Shown one piece after another: positions 33,861 through 42,845 of a DNA stretch of 64,000 nt (the stretch's first letter is position 1; each line of letters starts with the position of its first letter). The position numbers were made by a program, and so were the translations under genes. Source of the stretch: Terribacillus sp. DMT04 (GTDB lineage Bacteria; Bacillota; Bacilli; Bacillales; Amphibacillaceae); assembly GCF_019056395.1 (NCBI RefSeq), contig NZ_CP077639.1, forward strand, positions 1,242,001-1,306,000, read 5' to 3'. A model generated the notes under the pieces. The model was not told where the DNA came from, made no database searches, and saw only the letters and a list, made by a program, of their open reading frames with translations.

Positions 33861-34316
33861 ATGAAAGAATTTGAAGACAGATTTACTGAATTGCAGGCAG
33901 ATATGATATCTATCTGTATGGAGTTTGTTGAAGACAGGGCGGATAGAGTTTATGTCTATGCTTCGTATGAAGAAAGTATTATTTCTAGTAGGTTTTTTTA
34001 TTTAATTAACAATAATTATGTGAAGAGTCATAGATTAAATGATGCAATTGAAGATGGAGTTAAAAAGTATGATGTGTCTCCGGAGCGAGGATTTCAAGTT
34101 TTAGACACCATAAATGATGATATTGAAAAAATAAAAGTTTTGTGTGAAGAATTTGGAAAAGATATGCCAACGGAAATGAAATTAATATTTGATGTGAAAA
34201 GTGGTGGTTTCAAAGCTGAGTATAAATATGAGCCAGTCTATACTAATCACGATACTAAAACCGCTCGTCAAATTGCAGATGAGTGGTTTGAAGAAATAAA
34301 AAGTAACAACCTTTAA
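33861..34316 (+). CDS. EsaG-like (DUF600/YezG) immunity protein 2
   Basis: A 151-residue paralogue of the protein at 20399, with the same start (MKEFEDRF), the MKLIFDVKSGGFKAEYKY strand pair and DEWFEEI end, but many substitutions in between. The divergence begins close to where the adjacent nuclease tips diverge, as expected if the toxin tail and immunity protein changed together. GGGGAGTG lies upstream of the ATG. Probable antidote to the EssD-type tip of orphan cassette 3. Confidence 0.85.
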   Translation: MKEFEDRFTELQADMISICMEFVEDRADRVYVYASYEESIISSRFFYLINNNYVKSHRLNDAIEDGVKKYDVSPERGFQVLDTINDDIEKIKVLCEEFGKDMPTEMKLIFDVKSGGFKAEYKYEPVYTNHDTKTARQIADEWFEEIKSNNL

Positions 34317-34362
34317 GGTGGAACCTGCTCAAAAAGATTTTAATTATTTTGGACGTTATTAT

Positions 34363-34401
34363 AAAGTACATGATTGTCAAAAGGACAACAAGTACTTTTT
34401 T
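34363..34401 (+). terminator. cassette terminator 6
   Basis: AAAGTAC (34363-34369) pairs with GTACTTT (34392-34398), extended by ATTGTC/GACAAC, followed by T. Closely resembles terminator 2, which follows the other EsaG-like gene. Confidence 0.8.
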
Positions 34402-34649
34402 CATGTAGAAAACTTATGTGCAATGATGAACACAGAATAAAATAGGGTATAAGGATAAGAGTTAGCCTAATAATACTCACTAAAAAAGCGTTAGAATGAA
34501 ATTAATAAATACATAATAAGCAGTAAGATTGTAAATTTCGTAATGTTTTGAGTGTATGCAAGCCTTGAGTCAAGGTCGACTAAGGGATGATATAGACAAA
34601 AACTCATGATGAGCATCTAAAAAAGAAAATCCATCTTTGCTTATTTTAT
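34402..34649. other. right boundary of the accessory region
   Basis: AT-rich non-coding sequence with no gene, tRNA or attachment-site repeat that I can recognise. The G+C content rises again to the right of it. Confidence 0.5.
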
Positions 34650-34678
34650 AGAAAAAAGAAGCATGCTCTACACATGCC
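34650..34678 (-). terminator. terminator of the SRAP gene
   Basis: On the minus strand GGCATG pairs with CATGC after the stop, followed by a T-rich run (TTCTTTTTTCT). Short stem, moderate confidence. Confidence 0.6.
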
Positions 34679-34683
34679 TCCTC

Positions 34684-35346
34684 TCACAATGGATTAATCA
34701 ATTCCTCTCTATTATTCCTCGGTGAATTTACTAGCGTTGAAACTGGATACGCAGTCAGTTCTTCTGAAAAAGGCTTTAGTATTTGCTGTAGTGCTTCCGT
34801 ATCCTGCTCATATCGATCCAGCCAGATGTCTTGTGAATGGGCTGGTAAAATAACGGGCATGCGGTGATGGATTTGTTGCATGAAGCTGTTGGCTTCGGTT
34901 GTGATGATGGTACAGGTGTAGATGCTGCTTCCGTCGTCGTCTTGCCATTTTTCCCAGAGGCCGGCGAAGGCGAATGGGGTTTTGTCCTTGTGCTGGATGC
35001 GCATGGGCTGTTTTTTGCCGTCTTCGGTTTTCCATTCGTAGAAGCTGTCGGCAGGAATGAGGCAGCGCTGTTTTTGGAAGGCTTTCTTGAAGCTGCGTTT
35101 TTCCTGAAGTGTTTCCGCTCGGGCGTTGATCATTTTGCTGCCGATCTTCTTATCAGGTGCCCATGGCGGGATCAGTCCCCATCGCAGACTGCCTAGTTTG
35201 CGTTTTTTGCCGTCATGGATAATTGCTGCAATTTGCTGGGTTGGTGCAATGTTGTAGCTTGGCTCAAGTGATTCTATTTCCGAGACAGCGTCAAACGTTC
35301 GCAAAAGTTCTTCCCAGGGCGTTAGTAGTGTAAATCTGCCGCACAT
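34684..35346 (-). CDS. SRAP-domain abasic-site DNA-protein crosslink protein (YedK-like)
   Basis: A 220-residue HMCES/YedK family protein. The catalytic Cys2 follows the initiator Met (MCGRFTLL), which becomes the new N-terminal nucleophile. The conserved RWGLIPPWA, the INARAET (Asn and Glu) and HHRMPVIL (catalytic His) motifs are all present. It forms a thiazolidine crosslink with abasic sites in single-stranded DNA and protects them from breakage. Good AAAGGAG site. It lies 41 bases after ykoC on the same strand, so it may be read from the thiamine-related operon, with its own terminator. Confidence 0.92.
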   Translation of the reverse strand: MCGRFTLLTPWEELLRTFDAVSEIESLEPSYNIAPTQQIAAIIHDGKKRKLGSLRWGLIPPWAPDKKIGSKMINARAETLQEKRSFKKAFQKQRCLIPADSFYEWKTEDGKKQPMRIQHKDKTPFAFAGLWEKWQDDDGSSIYTCTIITTEANSFMQQIHHRMPVILPAHSQDIWLDRYEQDTEALQQILKPFSEELTAYPVSTLVNSPRNNREELINPL

Positions 35347-35387
35347 GTTAAAGCTCCTTTTTTCCTCCAGTATAACCTTTCTGGCAG

Positions 35388-36125
35388 CTACTGAAACGAT
35401 TTAGAAAAGACTATGCACAAGCCAAGTGCGAAGATCATGACAAAACTGAAGACCCAATCTGTCCATCGTATGTGATAAGAGCGGTAATATGTTCGATCTC
35501 TTTCTCCGGTGAAACCTTTGGATTCCATGGCTACGGCAGTTCTTTCGGCTTTACGAATAGCACTTGCCAACAAAGGAATCGTATATTGTTTATATCTCGT
35601 CAGTCTGCTTGTTTTTGTTCTGGCTCCCCGAACAAGGTGGGCAGATTGGATGGTAGCTAATTCGTTTGTCAGTAACGGCAAAAAACGATACCCGGCTAAT
35701 ATGCCGTATGCAAGCTTTGGCGATACACGGCATTGCTGAATTAAGCTTAAAATAAAGGCAACTTTGTCGGTCGTCAGGACAAACAAAAGGGATAAGGTAG
35801 CATAGCTAAACACGCGAATAGCCAAAGCCAGTGCATCTTGCACAGTTTCCGATGGTAAGTTCCAGAATAGAAATTGCTGTGTGACAGAAGGATGCTCTGG
35901 TGCTTTAGCAAATAGCAAAGTCGAAATTAGCATACCAAGTGCAAAGATTGTGAAGGGAAGCAGATAGAGGAGGTATTTTCTTATCTGTACTTTCCCGAAC
36001 AGCAAGGTGACAGCCATTGTCCAGCCGGCGTATAACAGCAAGGTAACAGGGTCAAACAGAAATGCAACGGCGATGGCTGCAATTGTAACAGTACCTGCTT
36101 TTATACTAGGGTTGATGTTATGCAT
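35388..36125 (-). CDS. ykoC: ECF transporter transmembrane (T) component YkoC
   Basis: A 245-residue integral membrane protein of the EcfT family, with about five helices and the cytosolic coupling helices carrying the Arg-rich signatures LVRGARTKTSR and AVAMESKGF. It couples ATP hydrolysis by YkoD to movement of the substrate-binding component YkoE. The start overlaps the end of ykoD by 8 bases. Last of the ykoFEDC set. Confidence 0.9.
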   Translation of the reverse strand: MHNINPSIKAGTVTIAAIAVAFLFDPVTLLLYAGWTMAVTLLFGKVQIRKYLLYLLPFTIFALGMLISTLLFAKAPEHPSVTQQFLFWNLPSETVQDALALAIRVFSYATLSLLFVLTTDKVAFILSLIQQCRVSPKLAYGILAGYRFLPLLTNELATIQSAHLVRGARTKTSRLTRYKQYTIPLLASAIRKAERTAVAMESKGFTGERDRTYYRSYHIRWTDWVFSFVMIFALGLCIVFSKSFQ

Positions 36126-37725
36126 GAAGGCTCACCTTCTGTTCTTGTTGCTGATAGGTTTCTGTTAATGGCAGAGAGAGCCCATATTCCGCCAAGCTGG
36201 CCGTTTTCCAAAGAAGTTCTGGTGTGTTATCAAGAATAATTTTTCCTTCATTAACCAGGAGAACACGAGATGCATAACGGTTAACCAGCTCCATATCATG
36301 CGTTATCATGACAATTGTACAACCGCGCTGATGCTGTGCTGTCATTTGCTGCATTAACATAGCTGTCGTACGGCTGTCTTGTCCGAAGGTTGGCTCATCC
36401 AGCACAAGCAGCTGCGGCTCTTGAACGAGCATCGTCGCGACACTGAGTCGCCTTTTTTGACCCTGACTTAAGAGGAAAGGGTGTTTATCAGCATGTTCGA
36501 TTAACTGGATTTCCTTTAATAATTTTTCCGTTTTAGCTGTACTGGCTGATTGGCCAAAAGCAATTTCTTCGCGAACGGAATCTGACAGAAATTGATGTTC
36601 TGGATTTTGAAACACATATCCGATTTGCTGATACAGTTCCTCCTGCTTCCACCGTTTGAGCTGTTTGCCCATAAATTCTATTTTCCCTGATGCATGCTTT
36701 AGCAGGCCGGTCATCATTTGCGATAGAAGCGTTTTTCCGCTGCCGTTTCTTCCAGTAATTGCGATGAATTCTCCCCGATGGATAACAAGTGATGGAATGT
36801 CCAGAAGGAGTTTATCTTTACTCTTAAAGCGGCCGCGATCAATTCTTAACAGAACCTTATCAAATTGGTTAGCGGATTGTCTCTCTGCATGCAAAGTTAA
36901 TCCTTTAGGCAGCTGATCGGCTGCGAGCGGCCATGGCTTTGCTAGTTTTGCACTTTTGGCAAGTCGGGTTGCCTCAGGCAGCCAAATTCCGCGCTGCTCG
37001 AGTTCGGCATCGTATTGATTGATTGCTTCTGTCATCTCCCCATCAAAGAAAAGGGTGCCATCTTGGTCTAATAATATCGTTCGATTAATTACTGGAAGCC
37101 AGTAATCAATATTGTGCTCAATGATTAGAAGTGTAAGGTTCTGCTGCTCTTTCAGCTGATGAATTGTCTCTGCCAGCTCGTTGCTGGCGGCTGGATCCAG
37201 ATTAGCTGTTGGCTCATCGAGAATAAGCATGCTAGGATTTAACGCAAGAACTGCTGCTAAGGCGAGTTTTTGTTTTTGTCCGCCAGAGAGTGTATGAATT
37301 TTATCTTTTCTCCGGTGCGCTAACCCGACAAGAGAGGGAACCCGCTCGATTTCTGCATCCATTCGCCCGGGAGCTGTTTTCTTGTTTTCCAAGCCAAAAG
37401 CAATTTCATCTTCTACCGTCAGCATACAAAACTGTGTTTCTGGGTCTTGAAAAACCGTTCCTACTTCTAGGTTGAGCTGCCCGCTGGCATATTGTTGGAG
37501 TGACTTGCCGCAGAATGAGATGGTTCCACCCATCTCTCCATCAAGCTCCTTTGGATATAAACCGTTTAAACAATAAGTGAGCGTACTCTTGCCAGATCCG
37601 CTTGGACCTAGTAAAAGAATGCTGTCACCTTTCTTAATGCTGAAGCTCAATTCATTTAGAGTAGGGCGGCTTTCTTCTTCAAATGTAACGGACAGTTGAT
37701 TAACTTCGAGCAGAATATCTTTCAT
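36118..37725 (-). CDS. ykoD: ECF transporter double ATPase YkoD
   Basis: A 535-residue tandem ABC ATPase. The first half has Walker A GPSGSGKST, signature LSGGQKQKLA and Walker B LILDEPTANLD; the second half has GRNGSGKTL, LSQGQKRRLS and LLVLDEPTFGQD. All catalytic elements are intact in both halves. Fused ATPases replace the separate EcfA and EcfA' subunits. It overlaps ykoE by 4 bases. Energises uptake of a thiamine precursor. Confidence 0.93.
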   Translation of the reverse strand: MKDILLEVNQLSVTFEEESRPTLNELSFSIKKGDSILLLGPSGSGKSTLTYCLNGLYPKELDGEMGGTISFCGKSLQQYASGQLNLEVGTVFQDPETQFCMLTVEDEIAFGLENKKTAPGRMDAEIERVPSLVGLAHRRKDKIHTLSGGQKQKLALAAVLALNPSMLILDEPTANLDPAASNELAETIHQLKEQQNLTLLIIEHNIDYWLPVINRTILLDQDGTLFFDGEMTEAINQYDAELEQRGIWLPEATRLAKSAKLAKPWPLAADQLPKGLTLHAERQSANQFDKVLLRIDRGRFKSKDKLLLDIPSLVIHRGEFIAITGRNGSGKTLLSQMMTGLLKHASGKIEFMGKQLKRWKQEELYQQIGYVFQNPEHQFLSDSVREEIAFGQSASTAKTEKLLKEIQLIEHADKHPFLLSQGQKRRLSVATMLVQEPQLLVLDEPTFGQDSRTTAMLMQQMTAQHQRGCTIVMITHDMELVNRYASRVLLVNEGKIILDNTPELLWKTASLAEYGLSLPLTETYQQQEQKVSLHA

Positions 37726-38300
37726 CCTGCTTTTCGCTGACGATAGGTCTTGCCGAGCGGGAAGCTCGTCAATGTGCCTGTTTTAGCCAGCGCCTCACTG
37801 ATTGCTTTTCCGATTAATCCGCTGATTACCGCACCGCTAATGATACGTACAACCAGCATGAGTACGACGTAGGAAGGATCTAGAGCAGTGAGACCGCCGC
37901 GAAAATATCCCCAAATAAAACTTGTGATTGCAGCTCCTATGCCGGCTCCCATCAAAACAAACACATGATAAGAGCGATAACGGGTTATAGCGAAAGCAGC
38001 TTCCGCCCCAAGCCCCTGAACGACAGCAGAAAGTATAACAATTGGTCCGACACTGCTGCCAATCAGCACTTCAACAATTCCAGCAATTGTCTCCGAGACA
38101 AGAGCGACACCAGGTTTTTGAATGATATAAGCAGCAACAATGGATACGAGGAACCAAACTCCGAAGATAATGTCTGTTCCAATAGGTCCAATCAATCCCA
38201 TCATCACAACGTTGACAGGGAGAAATACCAAGTACACAATTCCAAATACGACAGCTAGTGCTGCCATAACAACAATATCCTTCATACGCCAGTTCTTCAT
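37722..38300 (-). CDS. ykoE: ECF transporter substrate-binding (S) component YkoE
   Basis: A 192-residue membrane protein with about six helices, starting MKNWRMKDIVVMAALAVVFG; the N-terminal WRMKDIV is typical of YkoE. It should bind hydroxymethylpyrimidine or thiamine. It overlaps ykoF by 4 bases. TPP-riboswitch control of the operon supports a thiamine-precursor substrate. Confidence 0.9.
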   Translation of the reverse strand: MKNWRMKDIVVMAALAVVFGIVYLVFLPVNVVMMGLIGPIGTDIIFGVWFLVSIVAAYIIQKPGVALVSETIAGIVEVLIGSSVGPIVILSAVVQGLGAEAAFAITRYRSYHVFVLMGAGIGAAITSFIWGYFRGGLTALDPSYVVLMLVVRIISGAVISGLIGKAISEALAKTGTLTSFPLGKTYRQRKAG

Positions 38301-38899
38301 ATGGTTGCTCCTTTGGCAGAAGGACTGTTTGCCGACATGGTAACTGTCATCACAGTATGAGAAGAACCAGATGCTTCTGTTTCGGTAAAGACGTGCTCCA
38401 ATCCTGTAAACACATCGTATGCATCGCCATCGAGGCGAGTGGAGTAATGTGATTTTGATACCGTAATCCCTTGCGCTCGCATGTTTTCAATTTGTGTGTA
38501 AATGATATCCATATAATTACCGCCGCCTAATGGATATAGAGAAAATTTAGAAGCGGTTTCCAGTTTTATATCTTTGGTGTTGTACATATTTAATTTTGTT
38601 TCATCTTCTGCCATATACACATCGCCAGTTGAATCACCTGGACATCCGATCGAATAGGTGCCGTTAAAAACAACATGTTCATCTGTTTTCGCGGCTGCTA
38701 AAAAGATTGCCGATGTAACATCAAATACATGAGGGATTCTTCCGCGCACAAGTGTAGTCACATCGTCTGTTTCTATCCAAACCTTTGACGTGTCTACTTG
38801 ATTTAGTGCGTCTAAAATAATTTCCTTAAATTTGTCTGCCATCGGGTAAATCGAAAAACTACAGCCGGCAATGCGGCTTGTTCCACAAACATTTTCCAT
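38297..38899 (-). CDS. ykoF: thiamine/HMP-binding protein YkoF
   Basis: About 200 residues, a duplicated ferredoxin-like domain protein (two similar halves: GCSFSIYPMADKFKEIILDAL and KFSLYPLGGGNYMDIIYTQI). YkoF binds thiamine or HMP in the cytosol. The start at 38899 (MENVCGTSRI) has a perfect GGAGG site 7 bases upstream; the longer reading is read-through of the riboswitch leader. First gene of the operon. Confidence 0.92.
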   Translation of the reverse strand: MENVCGTSRIAGCSFSIYPMADKFKEIILDALNQVDTSKVWIETDDVTTLVRGRIPHVFDVTSAIFLAAAKTDEHVVFNGTYSIGCPGDSTGDVYMAEDETKLNMYNTKDIKLETASKFSLYPLGGGNYMDIIYTQIENMRAQGITVSKSHYSTRLDGDAYDVFTGLEHVFTETEASGSSHTVMTVTMSANSPSAKGATI

Positions 38900-38923
38900 T
38901 ATGAATCCTCCTATTTTTTGCAT

Positions 38924-38956
38924 AAAAAAAGCGACTGCACCATAGGGTGCAGTCGC
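38924..38956 (-). terminator. TPP riboswitch terminator
   Basis: A perfect 11-bp stem GCGACTGCACC / GGTGCAGTCGC with a 4-base loop, followed on the minus strand by seven T, between aptamer and ykoF. Confidence 0.92.
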
Positions 38957-38989
38957 AGAATATATACAAAAAGAGTAAGAGCATTCTGG

Positions 38990-39076
38990 CTGCACTTCCC
39001 CACGCTGGTATTATCCAGATCGAGTTATAAGGGTCAGAACAAATCCTCTCAGCCGTTTCCAGCTCCCCTAGTGCGT
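38990..39076 (-). ncRNA. TPP (THI) riboswitch aptamer
   Basis: On the minus strand the order is AGGGGAGC, GGCTGAGAGG, TGACCCTTATAACTCGATC, TGGATAATACCAGCGTGGGGA: the standard TPP aptamer. The P3 region is short. High thiamine pyrophosphate should favour the terminator and switch off ykoFEDC. Confidence 0.95.
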
Positions 39077-39166
39077 CGCAATTTTATGCAATTGTTAGGT
39101 ATATAGTAAGAAATACACGTACTTTTGTAAAGGGTTTCTTTCCAAATTCTTTGAACTTATAAAGAT

Positions 39167-40402
39167 TTATTCATCTGTTTTCGCTGTTTGCTGGCCGATT
39201 TTCAGCTTATTAATTAATGGACCAACAGTAAGACCTTGAATGAGCAAAGAAAATAGTACAACCCCGAAGGTTAAGATGAGTATATTATCTCTGCCTTCAA
39301 AAGACTGCGGCAAACTTAATGCCAATGCGATGGACAAACTTCCTCTGAGCCCGCCCCAATTTAATATAAGTTTGTAGGTTGACTCGAAGCCTTTAATCGG
39401 CAGTGTGCTTACGTAGATAGCAATCGTTCTTGAAGCTAACACAATGACAATTGCCGCAACAATCAGCCCCCATTTTCCTGATAAATCAATGTTTTGTATT
39501 TCTAATCCGATCATTAAGAATATGAGTGAGTTGGCAATCAGCGTTATTGTATCCCAGAAAGAATCAATGTTCATCCTCGTTGTTTCAGACATTCCGATTC
39601 TTGCTCCGTAATTCCCCAAGATCAGTCCTGAAACGACGACGGCGATAACACCGGAAACTTCAAAATGCTCGGCAATAAAATAACTCCCGAAAAATAACAG
39701 CATAGAAAACACAATTTCCAAAGGATAGTCATCATAAAATTTGAAAATCCGAGAAATAATCCAGCCTAATACAGCACCGACAACAGCGCCGCCTAGACTG
39801 AATTTCAAAAATAGTAATAAACCTTGACCAAGGCCTTCCCATCCCATTTCCATATATGTAAGCAAGTACATAGATGCAATTTGAAACAGCACCACGGCAA
39901 TACCATCGTTAAACAAGGATTCTCCTTCAATGATTGTAGTCAGTTTTTTTGGGACTCCTAACGATTTAAAGATAGAGATAACACTGATCGGATCGGTTGC
40001 GCTCATTAATGCTGCAAACGTAAAGGCAACGACAATAGGCAAATCCATGAAGTAATAAACACTGAAACCGACGGCTATAAATGTAATTAGTGTTCCGCCG
40101 AATGCCATCGCAATTACAGGTTTCTTCTCTTGGTTTAAGTGAGAAAAAGGTAACTTAATAGACGCGTCACCCAATAATATTGGTAAGAATAAAGAAATCA
40201 CTACAGCTTGAAATACATTGGATTGAACGATATAGTTCTCTGCTTCTTCTAAAAAGGGAATATCAACAAGACCTAGAATTAATCCGACAAGCACTAAGGC
40301 AATCGAATAAGGTTTCTTAAATGTCTTGGATAGAGCAATAACTGTTACAGATATTGCTAGCAGGATAAGTAATTGGATAAATGTTTCATTAAAATGATGC
40401 AA
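39167..40402 (-). CDS. CPA1-family cation:proton antiporter
   Basis: About 411 residues with 12 or so transmembrane helices. The family motifs ATDPISVISIF and IEGESLFNDGIAVVLF carry the paired acidic residues (Asp in TDP, Asp in FND) that bind Na+ or K+ and H+. The TTG at 40402 (LHHFNETF) is preferred since AAGGAG is 8 bases upstream; longer readings have no ribosome site. Probable role in pH and sodium tolerance, in keeping with a halotolerant host. Stand-alone and divergent from the next gene. Confidence 0.88.
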   Translation of the reverse strand: MHHFNETFIQLLILLAISVTVIALSKTFKKPYSIALVLVGLILGLVDIPFLEEAENYIVQSNVFQAVVISLFLPILLGDASIKLPFSHLNQEKKPVIAMAFGGTLITFIAVGFSVYYFMDLPIVVAFTFAALMSATDPISVISIFKSLGVPKKLTTIIEGESLFNDGIAVVLFQIASMYLLTYMEMGWEGLGQGLLLFLKFSLGGAVVGAVLGWIISRIFKFYDDYPLEIVFSMLLFFGSYFIAEHFEVSGVIAVVVSGLILGNYGARIGMSETTRMNIDSFWDTITLIANSLIFLMIGLEIQNIDLSGKWGLIVAAIVIVLASRTIAIYVSTLPIKGFESTYKLILNWGGLRGSLSIALALSLPQSFEGRDNILILTFGVVLFSLLIQGLTVGPLINKLKIGQQTAKTDE

Positions 40403-40714
40403 GATGATACGCTCCTTAGAAGATGTGCTGGATAATAAATTCTCCTTAATAGTTCCCCAACATGCTGTCTGGTATAGCATGATTTTTTCATATTTAATAT
40501 TTCTCTACTGATAATCCATTTTGATAAGGAAATAATTGAGTCACTATATAAAAATACTTAAAATGGGTACGTTTTGACAAAGTGTTCGTCTTTCACTTTT
40601 GATGATTTACTTGAGACAAGTAATGCCAGCTGGAGAAAAAGATTTAAATACAGTATCTTTTTGAAGAATTTATCAAAAAGTAATTGTATATCTGCAAACG
40701 AAAGCTGGGGTAGT

Positions 40715-41980
40715 ATGGAAAATAAAGTGGTTCAAGCAATAGAAAAATACAGCACGCTTTTATCAGGTTCAGCTGACTTGGAACAAATAAAGGATGCTGC
40801 TGGTAACGCAAAATTTGTCCTGCTGGGGGAGGCTTCTCATGGTACGTCAGAATTTTATACGGTGCGTGCCGAGTTAACCAAAAAACTTATTATAGAAAAA
40901 GGATTTACTTTTATTGCTGTGGAAGGAGATTGGCCGGCTTGTCAGGCAGTGAATCGCTACATCAAGGGCTACGACACAAAACACAATACTGCCCGTGATG
41001 TGCTTAGCAATTTCAATAGATGGCCAACATGGATGTGGGCGAACGAAGAGATGATTGACTTGATAGAGTGGATGAAAGATCACAATGAAAAGCAAGATAC
41101 GCGGCCTAAGGTAGGGTTTTACGGAATAGATATGTATAGTCTGTGGGAATCCATGGAAGAAGTGATTGCTTATTTAACAAGAATTGATTCACCTGATGTG
41201 GAAGTAGCAAAGAAAGCTTTTACATGCTTTGAACCGTTTAACCGTGACAACCAGGAATATGCCGTATCAGCTGGGTTGTATTCCGACGGCTGTGTCGCAG
41301 AGGTGTCAAAATTGCTCGCAACAATTCAGCGGAAAAGGGAACAATATCCATGTGAACAAGAGACTAGACTGAATCTGGAAGTCAATGCACTAGTCGCCTA
41401 TAACGCGGAGCACTATTACCGCTCGATGGTACTGCGTGATGAGGAATCCTGGAACATACGAGATACCCACATGGTGGACGCGCTGAATGAGGTAATGAAA
41501 TTTTACGGAGTAGCTGCAAAAGCAATTGTTTGGGAACATAATACGCATATAGGAGATGCGAGAGCTACGGATATGGTGCATAACGGCATGGTCAATGTTG
41601 GCCAGCTTATCCGGCAGCAAAATGCCCCAGAGGATGTATTTGCAGTTGGACTTGGAACTTACAGTGGAACAGTCATTGCGGCAGATGAATGGGGAGTCAA
41701 TCATGATGTGAAGATAGTACCAAATGCAATCAAAGGATCATGGGAGGAACTGATGCATCGAGCAGGCGCATATGACAAGATACTGATTTTTAACAAGGAG
41801 AACGAAACAAACTTTCAGCAGCGGATAGGTCACCGCGCAATTGGTGTTGTATATCGGCCCGAGTTCGAACAGTTCGGTAATTATGTACCCTCTGTCATGT
41901 CTGAGCGATACGATGCTTTTATTTATATCGAGGAATCGAGAGCGCTGCAGCCATTAGTTTTAGAGAGGGTAGTGCTTTAA
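40715..41980 (+). CDS. erythromycin esterase-family hydrolase
   Basis: About 421 residues of the erythromycin esterase family (Pfam PF05139). The key motifs LLGEASHGTSEFY (His and Glu near the active site), VEGDWPA and the later WEHNTHIGDA are intact. True erythromycin esterases hydrolyse macrolide lactones, but most chromosomal Bacillus relatives have no proven macrolide activity and act on unknown esters or lactones. ATG 40715 (MENKVVQAIEKY) is chosen since homologues begin there, although the upstream GGGGTAG is a weak ribosome site. A terminator follows. Confidence 0.85.
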   Translation: MENKVVQAIEKYSTLLSGSADLEQIKDAAGNAKFVLLGEASHGTSEFYTVRAELTKKLIIEKGFTFIAVEGDWPACQAVNRYIKGYDTKHNTARDVLSNFNRWPTWMWANEEMIDLIEWMKDHNEKQDTRPKVGFYGIDMYSLWESMEEVIAYLTRIDSPDVEVAKKAFTCFEPFNRDNQEYAVSAGLYSDGCVAEVSKLLATIQRKREQYPCEQETRLNLEVNALVAYNAEHYYRSMVLRDEESWNIRDTHMVDALNEVMKFYGVAAKAIVWEHNTHIGDARATDMVHNGMVNVGQLIRQQNAPEDVFAVGLGTYSGTVIAADEWGVNHDVKIVPNAIKGSWEELMHRAGAYDKILIFNKENETNFQQRIGHRAIGVVYRPEFEQFGNYVPSVMSERYDAFIYIEESRALQPLVLERVVL

Positions 41981-42011
41981 ACTGGAATTAAGAAGTTGAT
42001 AACATGTTGGC

Positions 42012-42062
42012 GCATCCGCAGGAAAGAAATAATCCGTATTAGGATTTTCTTTTCCTGCTTTA
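42012..42062 (+). terminator. terminator of the esterase-family gene
   Basis: GCAGGAAA pairs with TTTCCTGC, with an inner stem of TAATCC/GGATT, followed by TTTAAAT. Could also serve the converging PAS-STAS gene. Confidence 0.65.
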
Positions 42063-42093
42063 AATGAATAAAAAGAACGCGGGGGATTGCAAT

Positions 42094-42845
42094 TTAATGC
42101 ACACCGAGGTGTTCTAGCGCCTCTTTTACTGTCGTCATAGTAGGCGTTCGAAGCTGGCTTATATCTAAGTTTGCTGCTTCGATAGCATGTTTTGGCTGTA
42201 TACCAGTGTAGATCGACTTTATTCCTAATAAATCAAGAACATGGCTGAGTTTTAATAAATAATCTGTAGCAACTTGGTGTAACTGATAAGTGCCAGAAAA
42301 ATCGATAATTAGGCAATCAACATCTTGCTGTTTGCTTTCTCCGGAACGAGCTGGAATAGTTGAGAGGCGCATATTGTATCTATTTCACCTACCAGGGGCA
42401 GTACAGCAATTCCTTTTAATAAAGGCACTAAGGTAGCAGAAAGCTCGTTTATTTGTTTCGTCATTAATTGTTGTTTCATTTCTGTTTTTTTTCTTTCCGA
42501 GATATCTGTTACATAAGTTTGAATTGCCTTTTTATTGCCGATAAAAACAGGATGGCAATATAGTTCGACATCCACTTTCTCCCCGTCCAGTTTGAAAATT
42601 GTTTCTTCTATCACTTCTGCAGGCGCATCGTAAGCGGATTGGATTCTTTTATCAATGGCGGACTTTGATCTTTCTTGGAAAATATCTAAAGGGCTTGCTC
42701 CTACAATGTCATTCCTACTTCCTTTGAAAAATGCCTCAGCGGCAGCATTAACATAGAGTATCTTAGGATCAGTATGTACAATCAAGGGATTCAGTGCATA
42801 TTCAATAACTTCTTGATAATCAATTTTCGATATATCCTCAATCAT
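42094..42845 (-). pseudogene. PAS-STAS sensor protein (RsbR-like), frameshifted
   Basis: Starts MIEDISKIDYQEVIEYALNP at 42845. Residues 10-120 form a PAS domain (ILYVNAAAEAFFKG, then TYVTDISERKKTEM). It is not a LOV domain since the reactive-Cys motif is absent. A linker helix and the first STAS strand (GIAVLPLVGEIDT) follow, then the frame runs out at 42309. The rest of the STAS domain (DVDCLIIDFSGTYQLHQVAT ... IQPKHAIEAANL) continues in another frame to 42094. One missing base near 42330-42340 would restore a roughly 250-residue RsbR/YtvA-type stressosome-like protein. Either a real pseudogene or a sequencing error. Confidence 0.8.

Noticed and set aside
34402-34683. Prophage or integrative-element attachment site at the right border of the accessory region
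   Set aside because: No tRNA gene, integrase or direct repeat matching the left border was found by eye.
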